A DNA stretch of 64,000 nt from Branchiostoma floridae. Taxonomy: Eukaryota > Chordata > Leptocardii > Amphioxiformes > Branchiostomatidae. A model generated the notes under the pieces. The model was not told the DNA's origin, searched no databases, and saw only the letters and a list, made by a program, of their open reading frames with translations. The DNA lies in NCBI RefSeq assembly GCF_000003815.2, contig NC_049997.1, positions 1 to 64,000 on the forward strand, written 5' to 3'. The translations under genes were made by a program, and so were the position numbers. Shown here piece by piece: positions 34,603 to 45,227 of the stretch. Each line of letters begins with the position of its first letter. Position 1 is the stretch's first letter.

Positions 34603-35274
34603 GTAACTACCTTTCTCACTCCGTACACGTCCTTACTTTCTTACTTTTCGGGTTACTGCCGGGTTACAATCGTCGTGCGGTCGCAATCTGAAGGCATTCT
34701 TGGAATAGTCGTGCTTATGCCTTGCAAAATTTAAATGTCTTAATTGTGCGACTGTCTTAGATTGATATCCTTGTCTCTGTTTTTTTCTGTCACAGCAATT
34801 TTAAAATTCTACGACATCAAAATCGTACCACGGCCGACGACTAATGTGAACGCGTCGTTAGTTGACGTATTACTTGTTGCAGCTCTTTGTGAAATAGAAA
34901 TGTAGTGGCAATTATTGCTGCAGTAGAATTGTTCTTCTTTTCGAAAGTGTTAGATATTAAACAGATAATTGTAACAGTAAGATATCGGGAAACCGTCTAA
35001 TTCTGCGCTAAATGTGCGTTTGAACGATTAGCAGTTGAACAGTCAAGTCTTGTGTGTAGCCTTGTAGCTTTAAAAATTTTACGAAATTTTGTTTTCAAAC
35101 CTTACAAACCGAATAATAATGATCTTTGCCATTTTCGTAATTAAAACAATATGATTTAAATTTTTTTTTTCTATTTTGCTTTTGGACAGACGAGGACAAT
35201 ATTTTGATTAATGTGGCACTGCACTCAAGTTTTTTTTGTAACTTATATTAACAGTGCCACATACACGGTACAGA

Positions 35275-35435
35275 CAGAAGGTACCCATTTTTACACCTGG
35301 GTGAAGTGAGGTAGGTCGTGTAAAGTGCCTTTCCCAAGGGCACAACGTTAGGGCGGGGCATGGTGGGGATCGAACTCAGAACCTCTAGGTTCCGAGCCGA
35401 ACGCTCTACCACTTACGCCGTGCCCGACGCCGATT
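35275..35435 (-). mobile_element. tRNA-derived SINE
   Basis: The minus strand reads a tRNA-like head: 'gcgtaagtggtagagcgttc' (A-box) and 'gagttcgatcccc' (B-box). A body follows with 'cgttgtgcccttgggaaagg'. No acceptor-stem pairing or anticodon arm fits a functional tRNA. It lies in the intron between the exons at 34602 and 35495. Confidence 0.75.
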
Positions 35436-35494
35436 TAAATTTCTTGCATGACAGATAATTGTAAGAGCTAATTGATATATCATTCGTCTTTCAG

Positions 35495-35750
35495 CGGGGC
35501 GACGCCCAGCCAGTTGGCCACCCTCAGGTCAAACCTCCCGACGACTGCCAGGGTCGTGGGCGCGGACCGGGGTTCGACGGGCGCGCTGACTACGGTGGGC
35601 GCGGACCGGGGTTCGACGGGCCCGCTGACTACGGTGGGCGCGGACCGGGGTTCGACGGGCCCGCTGACTACGGTGGGTGCGGACCGGGGTTCGACGGGCC
35701 CGCTGACTACGGTGGGCGCGGACCGGGGTTCGCCGGGCCCGCTGACTACG
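35495..35750 (+). CDS. Hypothetical 181-codon gene, exon 3 (13-residue repeats)
   Basis: Acceptor 'tcgtctttcag' and donor GACTACG|GTAAGA bound 256 nt. In the frame continued from exon 2 it encodes RGDAQPVGHPQVKPPDDCQ followed by five tandem copies of a 13-residue unit close to GRGPGFDGPADYG, each from a 39-bp GC-rich DNA unit (35556-35750). The Gly/Arg/Phe/Tyr-rich unit suggests a low-complexity or structural segment. The exon ends exactly at a repeat boundary, in phase 1. Another frame is also open, so the reading frame is inferred from phase continuity. Confidence 0.4.
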
Positions 35751-36834
35751 GTAAGACGTACTGCTTGCCCTACGTTCCCAGTCAAGTTGTGCTGCTCTTC
35801 ACACATATAAAAATAACACCCAAACACAGTTAGAGCCCATTCCAAGTCACCATTACGGTTGTGATTGCCACAAATGCTTTGATTTGTTGAAAATATTTGT
35901 CTAAGAGATTTCATATTTTGGGCAATTTTAACGCTATTTTAAGCAAAAAAAACATACTCAAGCAGAAAATAGTGCTGGTTTATCACATACTTTTATGGCA
36001 CAATAAAACCAAATGTACCATTTTGGAAATGTACCAATTATTTTCAGATACTTATTTCTTTTCAGAGAAAGACACACAAAGATATTGAAAATATATCAAA
36101 ATAAAGAGATTTTTTTATACATTCAATTCATAATGAAGTTTCATTTTCATTTTTTTTTACAATCAGAACTATTTTGACTTGATATTCGTTAATTTAAAAT
36201 GATTCAAACTTATTAAACATATTATACAAAAACCATATCGCGATGACTTGGAATGGACTCTACTCCGAACCATTATAGGGTCGGCTCCATAAACGACTAA
36301 CTGAATATCGTACAGAAATTATAACAGCAGCATGGCCAGATAATGATCCATTAATTCCGTTTCTTTTTTCTTTTCAAACGATTAGAATTACCTTCACTTT
36401 TCTGTTTCCTTTGTAATTATGATTTGTCAAACATTCGATGTACATGATTTTTTGTTAAGCTCCCGGAAAACACCTAACGGTATGGTACTATCAAGTAATG
36501 TTTTGTTATCCATAGATGTATTCTGTGATCATAAATCATTTAATAACGAGTATCATTGCATTGACGGTATGTCTGAAAGCTGGGATCTATGATAAGATGT
36601 TACATGACTAGATATAAAGTTACATTTCCGATAGACGATAAGCCGGACTCACAAGCTGGTGTTTGATTGGTTAGTTGCTACTTGGTTGTTTCAATTTGGT
36701 CTCTATCAGACTCTAATGCTCATATAAAAATGAATAGTAGATATTGACCAAATACATTAATATTTGATTGATTGATATCCAGAGGATTTAATCGAATTCA
36801 AGAGTTCCCTTTTGTAACCCACGTTGACTAGCAG
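35751..36834. other. Intron, no recognised element
   Basis: AT-rich intronic sequence between the exons at 35750 and 37136; nothing coding. Confidence 0.45.
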
Positions 36835-36940
36835 ATCTTTATTGACACAACCAAAGTTTTCGACTTTTGTAAGGCCTTCTACAACCGCACCTAGCGTACG
36901 TTACGTACAAGCGAAGAAGTGGATAAAAATGGATTAACCC
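36835..36940 (-). mobile_element. LINE 3' UTR fragment
   Basis: The complement ends 'gacttttgtaag/gtgtcaataaagatctg'-like sequence homologous to the 3' end of the LINE at 32515 ('ctttattgacac' and 'gacttt.gtaaggcct'). No coding part. Confidence 0.5.
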
Positions 36941-37135
36941 GAGTAACAAGTAATACGAATAGCTGAAGAGTTTTGAGTGTTAATGAACTAGCCAGATAAC
37001 TTCTCTGTTACATTTTTATGCCAATGCGGCCAATTTCTGCTATTTCTCCAGAAACCCTTGGAGTTCGATGTCCACCTGCTCACAGTAATTGATAAAATAG
37101 AAATGTCACAAAGATTTTGCCTCTTTTTTTTTCAG

Positions 37136-37179
37136 GTGAGACAGCCGGCCGGTTGTTCACCCGTCCCGAAAGCGGATGA
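37136..37179 (+). CDS. Hypothetical 181-codon gene, exon 4 coding end
   Basis: Acceptor 'ctctttttttttcag' opens the exon that also holds the LRR receptor ORF. In the phase carried from exon 3 it encodes G-ETAGRLFTRPESG and stops at TGA (37177-37179), 107 nt before the receptor ATG. All three frames entering this exon terminate before 37287, so the upstream exons cannot be a coding N-terminus of the receptor. They are either a separate upstream cistron or untranslated leader. Confidence 0.35.
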
Positions 37180-37286
37180 AACCTGAACGATCTTCGCAGA
37201 CGCCAGTTAACTTATAACGAGAGAGAAAGGCTTTGTTTTAGGTCATTAGTTGGGTGTTAACGTAGTGATTGTTGACTATATCTGTT

Positions 37287-39614
37287 ATGTTCAAAGTAGT
37301 ACCGAGGATTGTAACTATTCTCGCTATTGTAGTTGGATGTGTAGGTTTAGACTCGGCATGTTTTCCTGGGTGCAAGTACACAAGTCAGTGGACAGATTGC
37401 GTCCCTTTCCGCAGGTCACACGGTTTGGGTTTGCGTACGCGAGGCACCTGTATGTTATGCACCGCGCAGCTACAGCAACAACCCGCGCGTTTTGTGCAGA
37501 ACTCCTCCCAGCCAACTTCACTGTGCCTTCCCGATGTACAAGATGTGGCGGTTAGGGGGTTCAGATTTGGGGTACTCTTCATTCAGAAACTACGCCCTCC
37601 TCAGAAGTCTTCAGTAAATATCGGTGAGCTTGCTTTGGTGGAATGTGGAATCACAGGTTTAGAGCAGGGCACTTTGGCCGCCTTTCCTTACTTGAGCTCC
37701 TTGCAGCTTGATTCCAACAACTTGACTCACGTCAAGCGAGCCTGGTTCGATGGTTTGAAATATCCAGAGTTGATGCATACCCTGTCATTGTCCCACAATA
37801 ACATAAGCATCATAGATCCAACATGCTTCCAGAACCTTACTGACCTAAATGTATTGCTACTCGACAATAACGCATTACAAAGCATCGACCCATCTTGGTG
37901 TCACAACCTGAAATGGTTAAGCCAACTGTCTTTGAGAGCAAATTCTATCGAAAGCATTCCTCCTCAGGCGTTTAAGTCATTGACAAGGCTCGTCAGGCTA
38001 GATTTGAGCCGAAATGCGTTGACGTGTCTTACATGGGAGACTTTGGACGGGCTACACAAACTAGGAGCGCTAGCACTGAGTGGGAATAGATTGCTTGCTC
38101 TCGATGATTCTGCTCCTTCGGTAATGAACTGGCGTCTTGATTATAATTACTACCGCTTTGCCGGCAAGACCTTTGCAGTTAGGGTTAACCAAGCGCTTTT
38201 CTGCATCACCAAAGGTCCTGGACTACAGCAATATCACGTCCACATACACCACAACAGCACCTCACGCCTAGGTCAGTTGGATCAGGACCATGCCAAGCGA
38301 TGTAGAGCATTGAAATTGAAATCAATGTTGCCCACAACAAACCAGATAAAGTATGACCTTCCATTTGTAGCCATGTCAGTCAACACAGAATCAGACAGAC
38401 ACGTTTCAAACATCAGCCACTCGTGCACACATGCCTGGAAAGCGGTTGCAGGTGTAAAGGTAGTCTTGGGGGGAGACACTACTCTGCAGATTGTTCCCAT
38501 GGGTGTAGACAAGTCCCACCAACCCAAAATCATTGCTGTAGTTGTGTCAGGTATCCTGGCTAATGATGACAGTAAAAACATGTCGTCTGCTGATGGCCAC
38601 AGCAGAAATGTCAGCACCTTTGGTCATGAAGAAATGCTGAATGTGACGTGTCATGTCGACACCGTCCGGGGGGAGACATACCGACATGTCTTCACCACGC
38701 CCGTGTCCAGCACTCCTGATGGAACTGTCTGTGCAGAAGAGATGACCAAGATGGCCACGGAAAAACCCATCACCATGACAACCAAGGTCCCCCTGAATCA
38801 GACGATCCCTACCACAAATGAAACCGTCACTGTGCCGCCGGTAAAGGAGGGGCGCTCGTGCTCTGTATGGACCATCACAGTGATTGCTATAGTAGTTGTA
38901 GTAGGGGTTGAGCATGTAGCAGTGTTAGTGGCATGTATCGTTAGAAAGACGCGTTGTTCCCGGCCGGGCAGCCCACCTGCGCCGGCTGTCGTCTCCCTGA
39001 GTCGCTGGTTGCTAGGCGGGGCAGGCGGCGGTGCCGTCTCGGGCGCTGCGGCGGACTCGGCCTCACAGACCACCGCAGGCCATGAGCATCAGTACAGCGA
39101 AATTCCCGACGACTTCTACAACCCTTGCTACAACTACTGCAACGCAAGGCCGAGGGTACAACCTCCTTACTCGGAGATCCCAGATGAGTACTACAAACAG
39201 TACTACAACACACGGCCTTGGGTAGAACATCCTTTCTGGGAAATTCCCGACGAGTACTACAACAACGAGAACAGACGGCGCCTCTCATACCCCCTGACTC
39301 TCCGGGTGCCCGGTCAAGGCGACGGGGATGACGCTGTGCCTTTCTTCGCCGCTGTAGCTGAGGTGGCCCTTCCTCCCTCCACCCGGCTAGGCGGCAAACA
39401 TCCATCCTACAGCACGGTCCCTCGTACCAGATCAGTCCCACAGATACACGCACGGCAGAGGAAGACAAACATTAGATCGTACGGCGCGCCTGTAGCGGGT
39501 AGGTACAGGGTCAGAGATATGGCCGCCATTGGTAGATATGTCCGAGCACGGGGAGCTCTCATGTCCAGAGCTTGCCAGTATAATAACCCCTCTGCTAACC
39601 GTAACATACATTAG
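37287..39614 (+). CDS. LRR type-I membrane receptor-like protein, single exon
   Basis: A 775-residue intact frame. I start it at ATG 37287, which begins a signal peptide (MFKVVPRIVTILAIVVG) just before a Cys-rich N-cap (CFPGCKY). About six leucine-rich repeats follow at residues 115-265 (for example LHTLSLSHNN-type, LNVLLLDNNALQSID, LVRLDLSRNALTCL). Then come an extracellular region with N-glycosylation sites and a Thr-rich stalk, one transmembrane helix near residues 526-550 (WTITVIAIVVVV) and a 220-residue cytoplasmic tail. The tail carries repeated YSEIPD-type tyrosine motifs (residues about 600, 626, 647) and YSTV. No TIR or kinase domain is seen. It probably acts as a cell-surface recognition or adhesion receptor; ligand unknown. 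A possible poly(A) signal ATTAAA is at 40052. Confidence 0.85.
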   Translation: MFKVVPRIVTILAIVVGCVGLDSACFPGCKYTSQWTDCVPFRRSHGLGLRTRGTCMLCTAQLQQQPARFVQNSSQPTSLCLPDVQDVAVRGFRFGVLFIQKLRPPQKSSVNIGELALVECGITGLEQGTLAAFPYLSSLQLDSNNLTHVKRAWFDGLKYPELMHTLSLSHNNISIIDPTCFQNLTDLNVLLLDNNALQSIDPSWCHNLKWLSQLSLRANSIESIPPQAFKSLTRLVRLDLSRNALTCLTWETLDGLHKLGALALSGNRLLALDDSAPSVMNWRLDYNYYRFAGKTFAVRVNQALFCITKGPGLQQYHVHIHHNSTSRLGQLDQDHAKRCRALKLKSMLPTTNQIKYDLPFVAMSVNTESDRHVSNISHSCTHAWKAVAGVKVVLGGDTTLQIVPMGVDKSHQPKIIAVVVSGILANDDSKNMSSADGHSRNVSTFGHEEMLNVTCHVDTVRGETYRHVFTTPVSSTPDGTVCAEEMTKMATEKPITMTTKVPLNQTIPTTNETVTVPPVKEGRSCSVWTITVIAIVVVVGVEHVAVLVACIVRKTRCSRPGSPPAPAVVSLSRWLLGGAGGGAVSGAAADSASQTTAGHEHQYSEIPDDFYNPCYNYCNARPRVQPPYSEIPDEYYKQYYNTRPWVEHPFWEIPDEYYNNENRRRLSYPLTLRVPGQGDGDDAVPFFAAVAEVALPPSTRLGGKHPSYSTVPRTRSVPQIHARQRKTNIRSYGAPVAGRYRVRDMAAIGRYVRARGALMSRACQYNNPSANRNIH

Positions 39615-40253
39615 CAAACAGGCAGCAGACAAAAGTACCAGGCTGCACACTAGCGCAAACCCTCAAGGACACGCCCAAACACGGCATATCCACAGGTCAC
39701 AAGTCCCTGCAATCCCAGATCTGAAGGCGACGTCTTGGTAGAGTATGATGAGGACAACACAGACCACATTCACATGTCACAAACCTGTAGCTTGTGGGCT
39801 ATCAAAGCCGGTAAAAAATCTACAATGGGGGCAAATCATAGCCGACAGAGGTTCTAGGGAATGTATGATATTGAGCAAGCGAGCAATCTATTCCAGAGAA
39901 AGTAACATTCAATGTTTTCAACCCACAAAAATGCATGTTGAGACGACTTTAAGCACTCACATGCAGTTTGTTACATCTTTGAACTCCCAGATTTAATTTT
40001 CCCAGCACTTGAATCAGAACAGGTCCGAAATGTGCCCCTGTATCAAATCATATTAAAGTTACTAGGGATGTCCCTAAAATTCTGAGGCCCCATGTCTTTC
40101 TAAATCCTCGCATCTCTTGTGTCACAACGTTAATGTACCTCCACCTGGACTAAGGGAAGGTATCAGTGCGCACACTTTTAGCTGACAAAACGCTGCGCAA
40201 TACATGCAAAAAATTACACACAAAAACATATACAGTCTCTCTCTCTATATATA

Positions 40254-40301
<48 letters not shown>

Positions 40302-40878
40302 CCATGCTCACAAACAGACGAGCATCTTCCTGCCTTTCCTACAAGACTCACCTGGCATAGAGCTTAAACTACAAGTTTTTTTCAAATCAATACTGGCTTG
40401 TGGCTTAGTGGCAAGCTGTACTGCACATTTTGCATGGTGGCTGTGATAAAAGTTTAGAAATCCAATGCTTCTTAATCCTGCGCCCAGGAAAATTGCCGAG
40501 ATTAGTAGTTGTTTTTTTGACGAAGAAAGTGTCATCTTGTGACTGTAAGTCTAAACAATGTTTAATTAGAGAATAGCTTCAGTCAGCAGTTTAAACGTAA
40601 GGTTAAGTTTGTGATGTTTAACACATTAGAATTGTGAGTTGCGCATCTGGAAAAAACGTCAAGATGAACAATGTAACACATCATCCACTCAGATCTGTCT
40701 TTTAAAAATGTGTGAAAATGAATAATGAAAAAAAATGAATATGGAAAAAATCTTTTAAAAAGTATATTTACTTGCTTAAATTGTAACAAATAATCTCACG
40801 CAATATGTCTACCAAAATTCACTTTTCAAAAGCAGCGCTGCGTGGTAAAAGGTAAACTGGTACCCAGTCTACCGTGGC
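39615..40878. other. 3' region of LRR gene and intergenic sequence
   Basis: Contains ATTAAA at 40052 and a (CA)n microsatellite at 40257-40299. ORFs downstream of 39614 are unsupported. Confidence 0.4.
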
Positions 40879-41066
40879 TTGGGCGGGATCTCTTCGGGGC
40901 TGTACCGTGGGGCTCTCCGCCGCCCGAATCAACTGTCTCGCTTGGTAGTAGTTTTATGTACACGTTCGGTGTTCATTAGTGCACCAAACAGCTTGAAACT
41001 GCACCGAGCGCAATCGTTGACTCGGGCGGCGGAGAGCCCACACAGCCCCGAAGAGATCCCGCCCAA
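40879..41066. mobile_element. GC-rich foldback element, 188 bp
   Basis: Arms TTGGGCGGGATCTCTTCGGG and its complement at 41047-41066, with a second paired block (ggctctccgccgcccga / tcgggcggcggagagcc). About 70 bp of loop separates them. Non-coding foldback MITE. Confidence 0.75.
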
Positions 41067-41515
41067 TTCACGATACTAATTAGATACCTGGTTAGGTAAA
41101 AGGGACTTTCCAGAAACAGCCTTGAGAGGGGCGCTAGCAACATCATCGTTGTTATGCATTGATCATAACCAACAATGGATCATCCCTGCATCCCAGCAAT
41201 GGATTATCCCTGGCTACCAGTGAAAAATACACCATAACGTTTCTCATTTAGTGTTTCACCAATGTTTTACAAATATTGACAACATTACCAATCAGGCGGT
41301 TTTGAGCCAGAAATGCCCAGCCGTTTACTTTACTACCTGAAATGAAATGAAGCAAACGCATTTATGAAACTCAGAGGTTTAGTACAAAACATTACACAGT
41401 GTGTGTTCATCAAACAGAGAGTTTATTTACTGGTCCCTCCCCATTGAAGCATCTCCACGGCTGGCCGCCAGGGTAGCACACCTGTCTTGTATGACGCGTT
41501 TTGTGTCCCTGTCAG

Positions 41516-41533
41516 CCGCGCCCCCTAGCGGCG
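41516..41533 (-). promoter_or_regulatory. CTCF-like motif
   Basis: GCGCCCCCTAGCGGC is, on the minus strand, GCCGCTAGGGGGCGC, close to the CTCF core (CCA[C/G][T/C]AGGGGGCGC). It lies between the convergent LRR and dioxygenase genes. Motif match only. Confidence 0.35.
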
Positions 41534-42227
41534 ACAGTGCAGGACAGATGACGTGAAAAATGAAAACAACTGAAATCTTTGTGAAACCAGTTCACAGACT
41601 GACTGGAGACGACTTGCTTGTAGCTGGACTACTGAGCATGGGAGATGTAAACCGATGGTAGGAAATCAATAAACATTGAACCGTCTGGCCACGTGTTTTT
41701 AATTATGTATATATGTGTATGATGGTCATGAATGATATCGAATGTTACCATGTATATTATAATCATGGGTGGTGACATGGCACACTTTTACAGGAAACGC
41801 CGCAATTCGTGAAGTTGAAAAAACATAGAAGGAAATGGCGATACCTGGAAGGATGATTCTTAAGGCCTTGTTGTTCGCTGGCATAATGACCTTATTGAAA
41901 AGCGGCCATGATTAAAATATATAATAAACGAACAGCCATAGGGAATTAATAAAGGCATTGACTTCACTATAATCTCCAATTAGGTTATCTATCCATATAT
42001 AAATGTAGGTAAAAAAGAGAAATTGAATGAAACTATATAGCTAGTAAATACAATGATGTTTATATGTCATAGCTTCATATGTCATAAAAAGGAGGTGGTA
42101 ATAACCATAAACTTCTATTCGATGAAACTAAAAAATGTCACGCAACTGATCTCAACTGTCCAAGGTGTCCCTGTACTAAGTTTAAGATTAGCTGGTTTGA
42201 AGTCTAGGGCACAGGAACATATTTATT

Positions 42228-43085
42228 ACTTTCGCCAGAAACTTCGCCAGAATGTGTGAGTCTGTCTGTCTGTCTGTCTGTGTGTTTACAGCATAACTCG
42301 AGAAGCCTTGGTTGGATCTTAATGATATTTGGTAGGTGGGTAGGGTTCAGGAAAACGAAGGTCAAGTTCGATAATGGACCCCTAGCGGCTTCCTAAGATG
42401 CTGCAGCAGAATCTCAATTTTTGATATCTCGTGTTCTGGACATGCTGTGGTCATGATTTTTATGTGGTAGATAGTCCCTTGGGTCAGAGAGTAAGTGCTG
42501 TGAGTTTGGACCCCCTAGCGTTTTTTTGGAACTGCAGGCGCCGGTTTCCTGTCAAACTTTGGTCGAGGACAACTCGAGAACGCGTTGACAGATCGTTATG
42601 ATTTTTGGTGTGTAGATAGAAGTAATGTATTACATAATGGTATACTAATTATGCAAATCAATAGCTATTTTGCATAATTAATGAGGAAAGTTTATAAATC
42701 CACTGCATTCTACGATAGAACTTTCAAACTTGTCACATATGTAGCTGGGAAAGAGGGAAATGTCGATAGATGGCAATTATGCAAATGAGGACCTGATTTG
42801 CACAATTTATGAGGAAATATGAACGTGTTGACGGATCGTCATCATTTTTGGTATGCAGATAGCTTAAGGGAAGGCTTACACAATGAGACACTAATTATGC
42901 AACTTAACAGCTAATTGGCATAATTAATGAGGAAAGTTCATAAATCCACTGCATTCATGATATGACTTTCAAAGTTCACATATATAACAGAGTTTGTGTG
43001 ACTTTATCAAATAACACATAGACATCATTCTACATAACAAACCTGATTTATTTGGCGAAGGTATGTGTTCGTGGAACTCTAGTTC
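42228..43085 (+). mobile_element. CCTTCGCC-family element
   Basis: Starts with 'actttcgccagaa', then (TCTG)n, 'cataactcgagaagcc', 'gacccctagcggc' and several 'attatgcaaat' stretches. It ends 'tttggcgaaggtatgtgttc' then 'gtggaactctagttc'. Same order as 26216..27515. The internal duplication of the 'tttataaatccactgcattc' block at 42690 and 42950 is visible. Confidence 0.6.
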
Positions 43086-43285
43086 ACATATGATGCAGCT
43101 ACTAATAGATATATTATAGAAAAGATGAGTGCGTCTGGTAATTCTAGTTCAGAAATTATACCACGTGAAAATCGGCACAAGGCTTACTGGGCAACACTTG
43201 AGGTTAGATCTCTATGTACATGAGATACATAAAATGGCCTGCATGCAAACCCGTTATATAGTGAGTGCAATACAAGTTAAACTTC

Positions 43286-43502
43286 TCAGTTCAGAACGAT
43301 GTCCCACTCCGCCACCTCACTGATGGTGTATGACGTCCCTCCCACGGTGTAACTCCCTTCGTCACCGCTAGGGGCGCGAGGCTCCGCCACCTGGCTGGGA
43401 TTCTCCGACCCACAGAACCCACATGGGTCGTGGACACCCAGACTGCTGTCCCCGGAGAAATACATCTGAGTGACCAGGGTCCGCCGACCTGGGGCGGTCA
43501 CC
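43286..43502 (-). CDS. Intradiol ring-cleavage dioxygenase, last exon
   Basis: Minus-strand exon with acceptor 'tttgttccag' (complement of 43503-43512), entered in phase 2 from 44405..44545. It begins R-VTAPGRRTLVTQMYFSGD, the conserved strand that follows the His-x-His iron ligands; the Gln in TLVTQ is at the active-site position of the family. Then come DPCGFCGSENPSQVA and a C-terminal stretch ending in a stop at 43286. Two Cys in PCGFC suggest a secreted, disulfide-containing form. The enzyme class cleaves catechol-type rings between the hydroxyls using Fe(III). The actual substrate is unknown. Confidence 0.88.
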
Positions 43503-44404
43503 CTGGAACAAAGACAGACAAGAGTTCGGAGACCTTGTATCTCCATTAAAACAGCCTGATTATGCAAATGACTTCCACATCTAAATAAACTATGCCTGGT
43601 TATACACACCTTTAACTAACTTACACAGGTCACAATGCCAACAGTCCAATCTTTTACTAGTTAGTTAAGAATTATAGCACTATTGCAATAATCTAAGACC
43701 CTATTTACATAATTGGCACCTGGCCAGCGGCCATAAACTACACATGTAGCATGTATTTGAGTCCTGTAATGGATTTTCCTCATTAATCATGCAAATTAAG
43801 TTCTAATTTACATAAGTTGCAATTCTTTATGTTATTTCTATCAAAGCTAAATACATACGAAATATCATGGAAATCCGTTGTTCCTTTCTTCAGTTATTCT
43901 CCTCGGAAAATTCTGACAAAAGAGCAGCTACTGTTCCGGAGCAAGCTACTCGGGGCCCAAACCTACACATGTACAGTTTCTTTACCACATCACAACCTAC
44001 CCACCACCAAAATACCAAGATGATAGCACGTCCATGTCGAAAGATACAGAAATCGGACGTTTTGCTGCAGTACCGAGGTCAAATACCAGGAGGCTAAAAT
44101 TGACAATATTGACTTTCGTATTCCCAACCTCTATCAACTTACTAAATACATTACAATCCATCCAGCGGTTGTATCCGGAAACACAATCAGTGGTAAGACA
44201 TGATGATTGGATTGTGACCTGTGTATTATCTAAGCAAGTTAAAGGTGTATGTAACCAAGTATAGATTATGCAGATGTGAAAGTCATTTGCAAGATCAGAA
44301 TATTTCATGGAGTTTCATGGAGTTCGAAATTCTAAACGATTTGTTTTGATTGGATGGGAGCTACAATGTGGTAAAATCAATATAAGTTAGATTAAGTTTC
44401 CAAC

Positions 44405-44545
44405 CTGAAGTGCACATGCGCAGGACGGGTGTACCAGCCCCAGCCGTACTTTCCCGGCATGATGGTGATGAAGCTGTACCTCCCCTGGGGGTCCGTGATG
44501 ACCTTACCACGGCAGAAGTTCAGCCTCCGGGTGTCCATGAAGTAA
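44405..44545 (-). CDS. Intradiol ring-cleavage dioxygenase, catalytic exon
   Basis: Minus-strand exon, acceptor 'cccctcccag' above 44545 and donor CTTCAG|GTTGGA below 44405. It encodes YFMDTRRLNFCRGKVITDPQ, then GRYSFITIMPGKYGWGWYTR and PAHVHFR. By family knowledge the Fe(III) ligands are two Tyr and two His. They are visible as the Tyr at the start (GHY, split across the intron), the Tyr in PGKY, and both His of PAHVHF. The Arg of TRPAH is also present. All catalytic positions are therefore intact. The animal-style introns argue against bacterial contamination. Confidence 0.92.
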
Positions 44546-45156
44546 CTGGGAGGGGTACGGTTGGGGGTGGGGGTGGGGTGGTGTCGATTTCAACAGAAGT
44601 TAATCCTGTTCATGTAGTACGTACTAGTAATTGAAACGGGGAGGCGGAAAACAAAAGTTCCCAGAGTGTTCATGTAGTAATTATAACGGGGAGGAGAGGG
44701 GAACAGAAGTTGAAAGAGTGTTCATGAAGTAACTGAGTTTCAAGAAGTTCAACCTCTGAGGGTTCATGTAGTGTAAGTAAGATTTGACGCAAGTTTTAAC
44801 TTGTAACAAATTCAAACGTCTGCAGTCAGTCACACACTTCCAGCCAGCACAACAAAGTCAGTCGTAATTACGTATAGAATGTACTTTTGCGTCTTTCCCT
44901 CTTATCAATTTTATTGACAGTCGCGGTTACATGGCAGACAATGAGCACGGGTTTGTATTGAAAACTTTGTATTGAAAGTTCAATTTTACATTCAGCTTAC
45001 TTTCAGTTCTTCTCATGTTATACTTGAAAATTTATGTTTTGACTCATGTTATTTCATTGTTTTGGAATCTCAAATGGACTCCAGGAAGACTAGATTTTAC
45101 GTAACGTCTAACGGAGATCGAAACAAACAAACAAACAAACAAACAAACAAACTCAC

Positions 45157-45227
45157 TGTCCACTCGAGTCGGCCTGCCAAACCTCCAGGGTTGCCCCGGT
45201 AATCACGGAACACGTGGTGTCCCTCAC
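45157..45227 (-). CDS. Intradiol ring-cleavage dioxygenase, upstream exon
   Basis: Acceptor is a C-rich tract plus CAG (complement of 45228-45245) and donor GGACA|GTGAGT. The exon encodes VRDTTCSVITGATLEVWQAD then SSG, the family's 'GA-x-hydrophobic-W-x-A-D-x-x-G-x-Y' strand. It joins in phase to 44545. The first iron-ligand Tyr follows directly after the junction. The N-terminal exon(s), with any signal peptide, were not found. They may be in the gap at 46005-46104 or beyond. The intron begins GTGAGTTTGTTTG, a (GTTT)n run. Confidence 0.85.

Noticed and set aside
35275-35435. tRNA gene on the minus strand
   Set aside because: Same reasoning: SINE body follows and the cloverleaf fails.
35480-35914. 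144-codon minus ORF over the 39-bp repeats
   Set aside because: Complement of the exon at 35495-35750; the repeats open several frames.
37269-37286. Six extra N-terminal codons of the LRR receptor
   Set aside because: They need a TTG start; the ATG at 37287 begins directly at the signal peptide.
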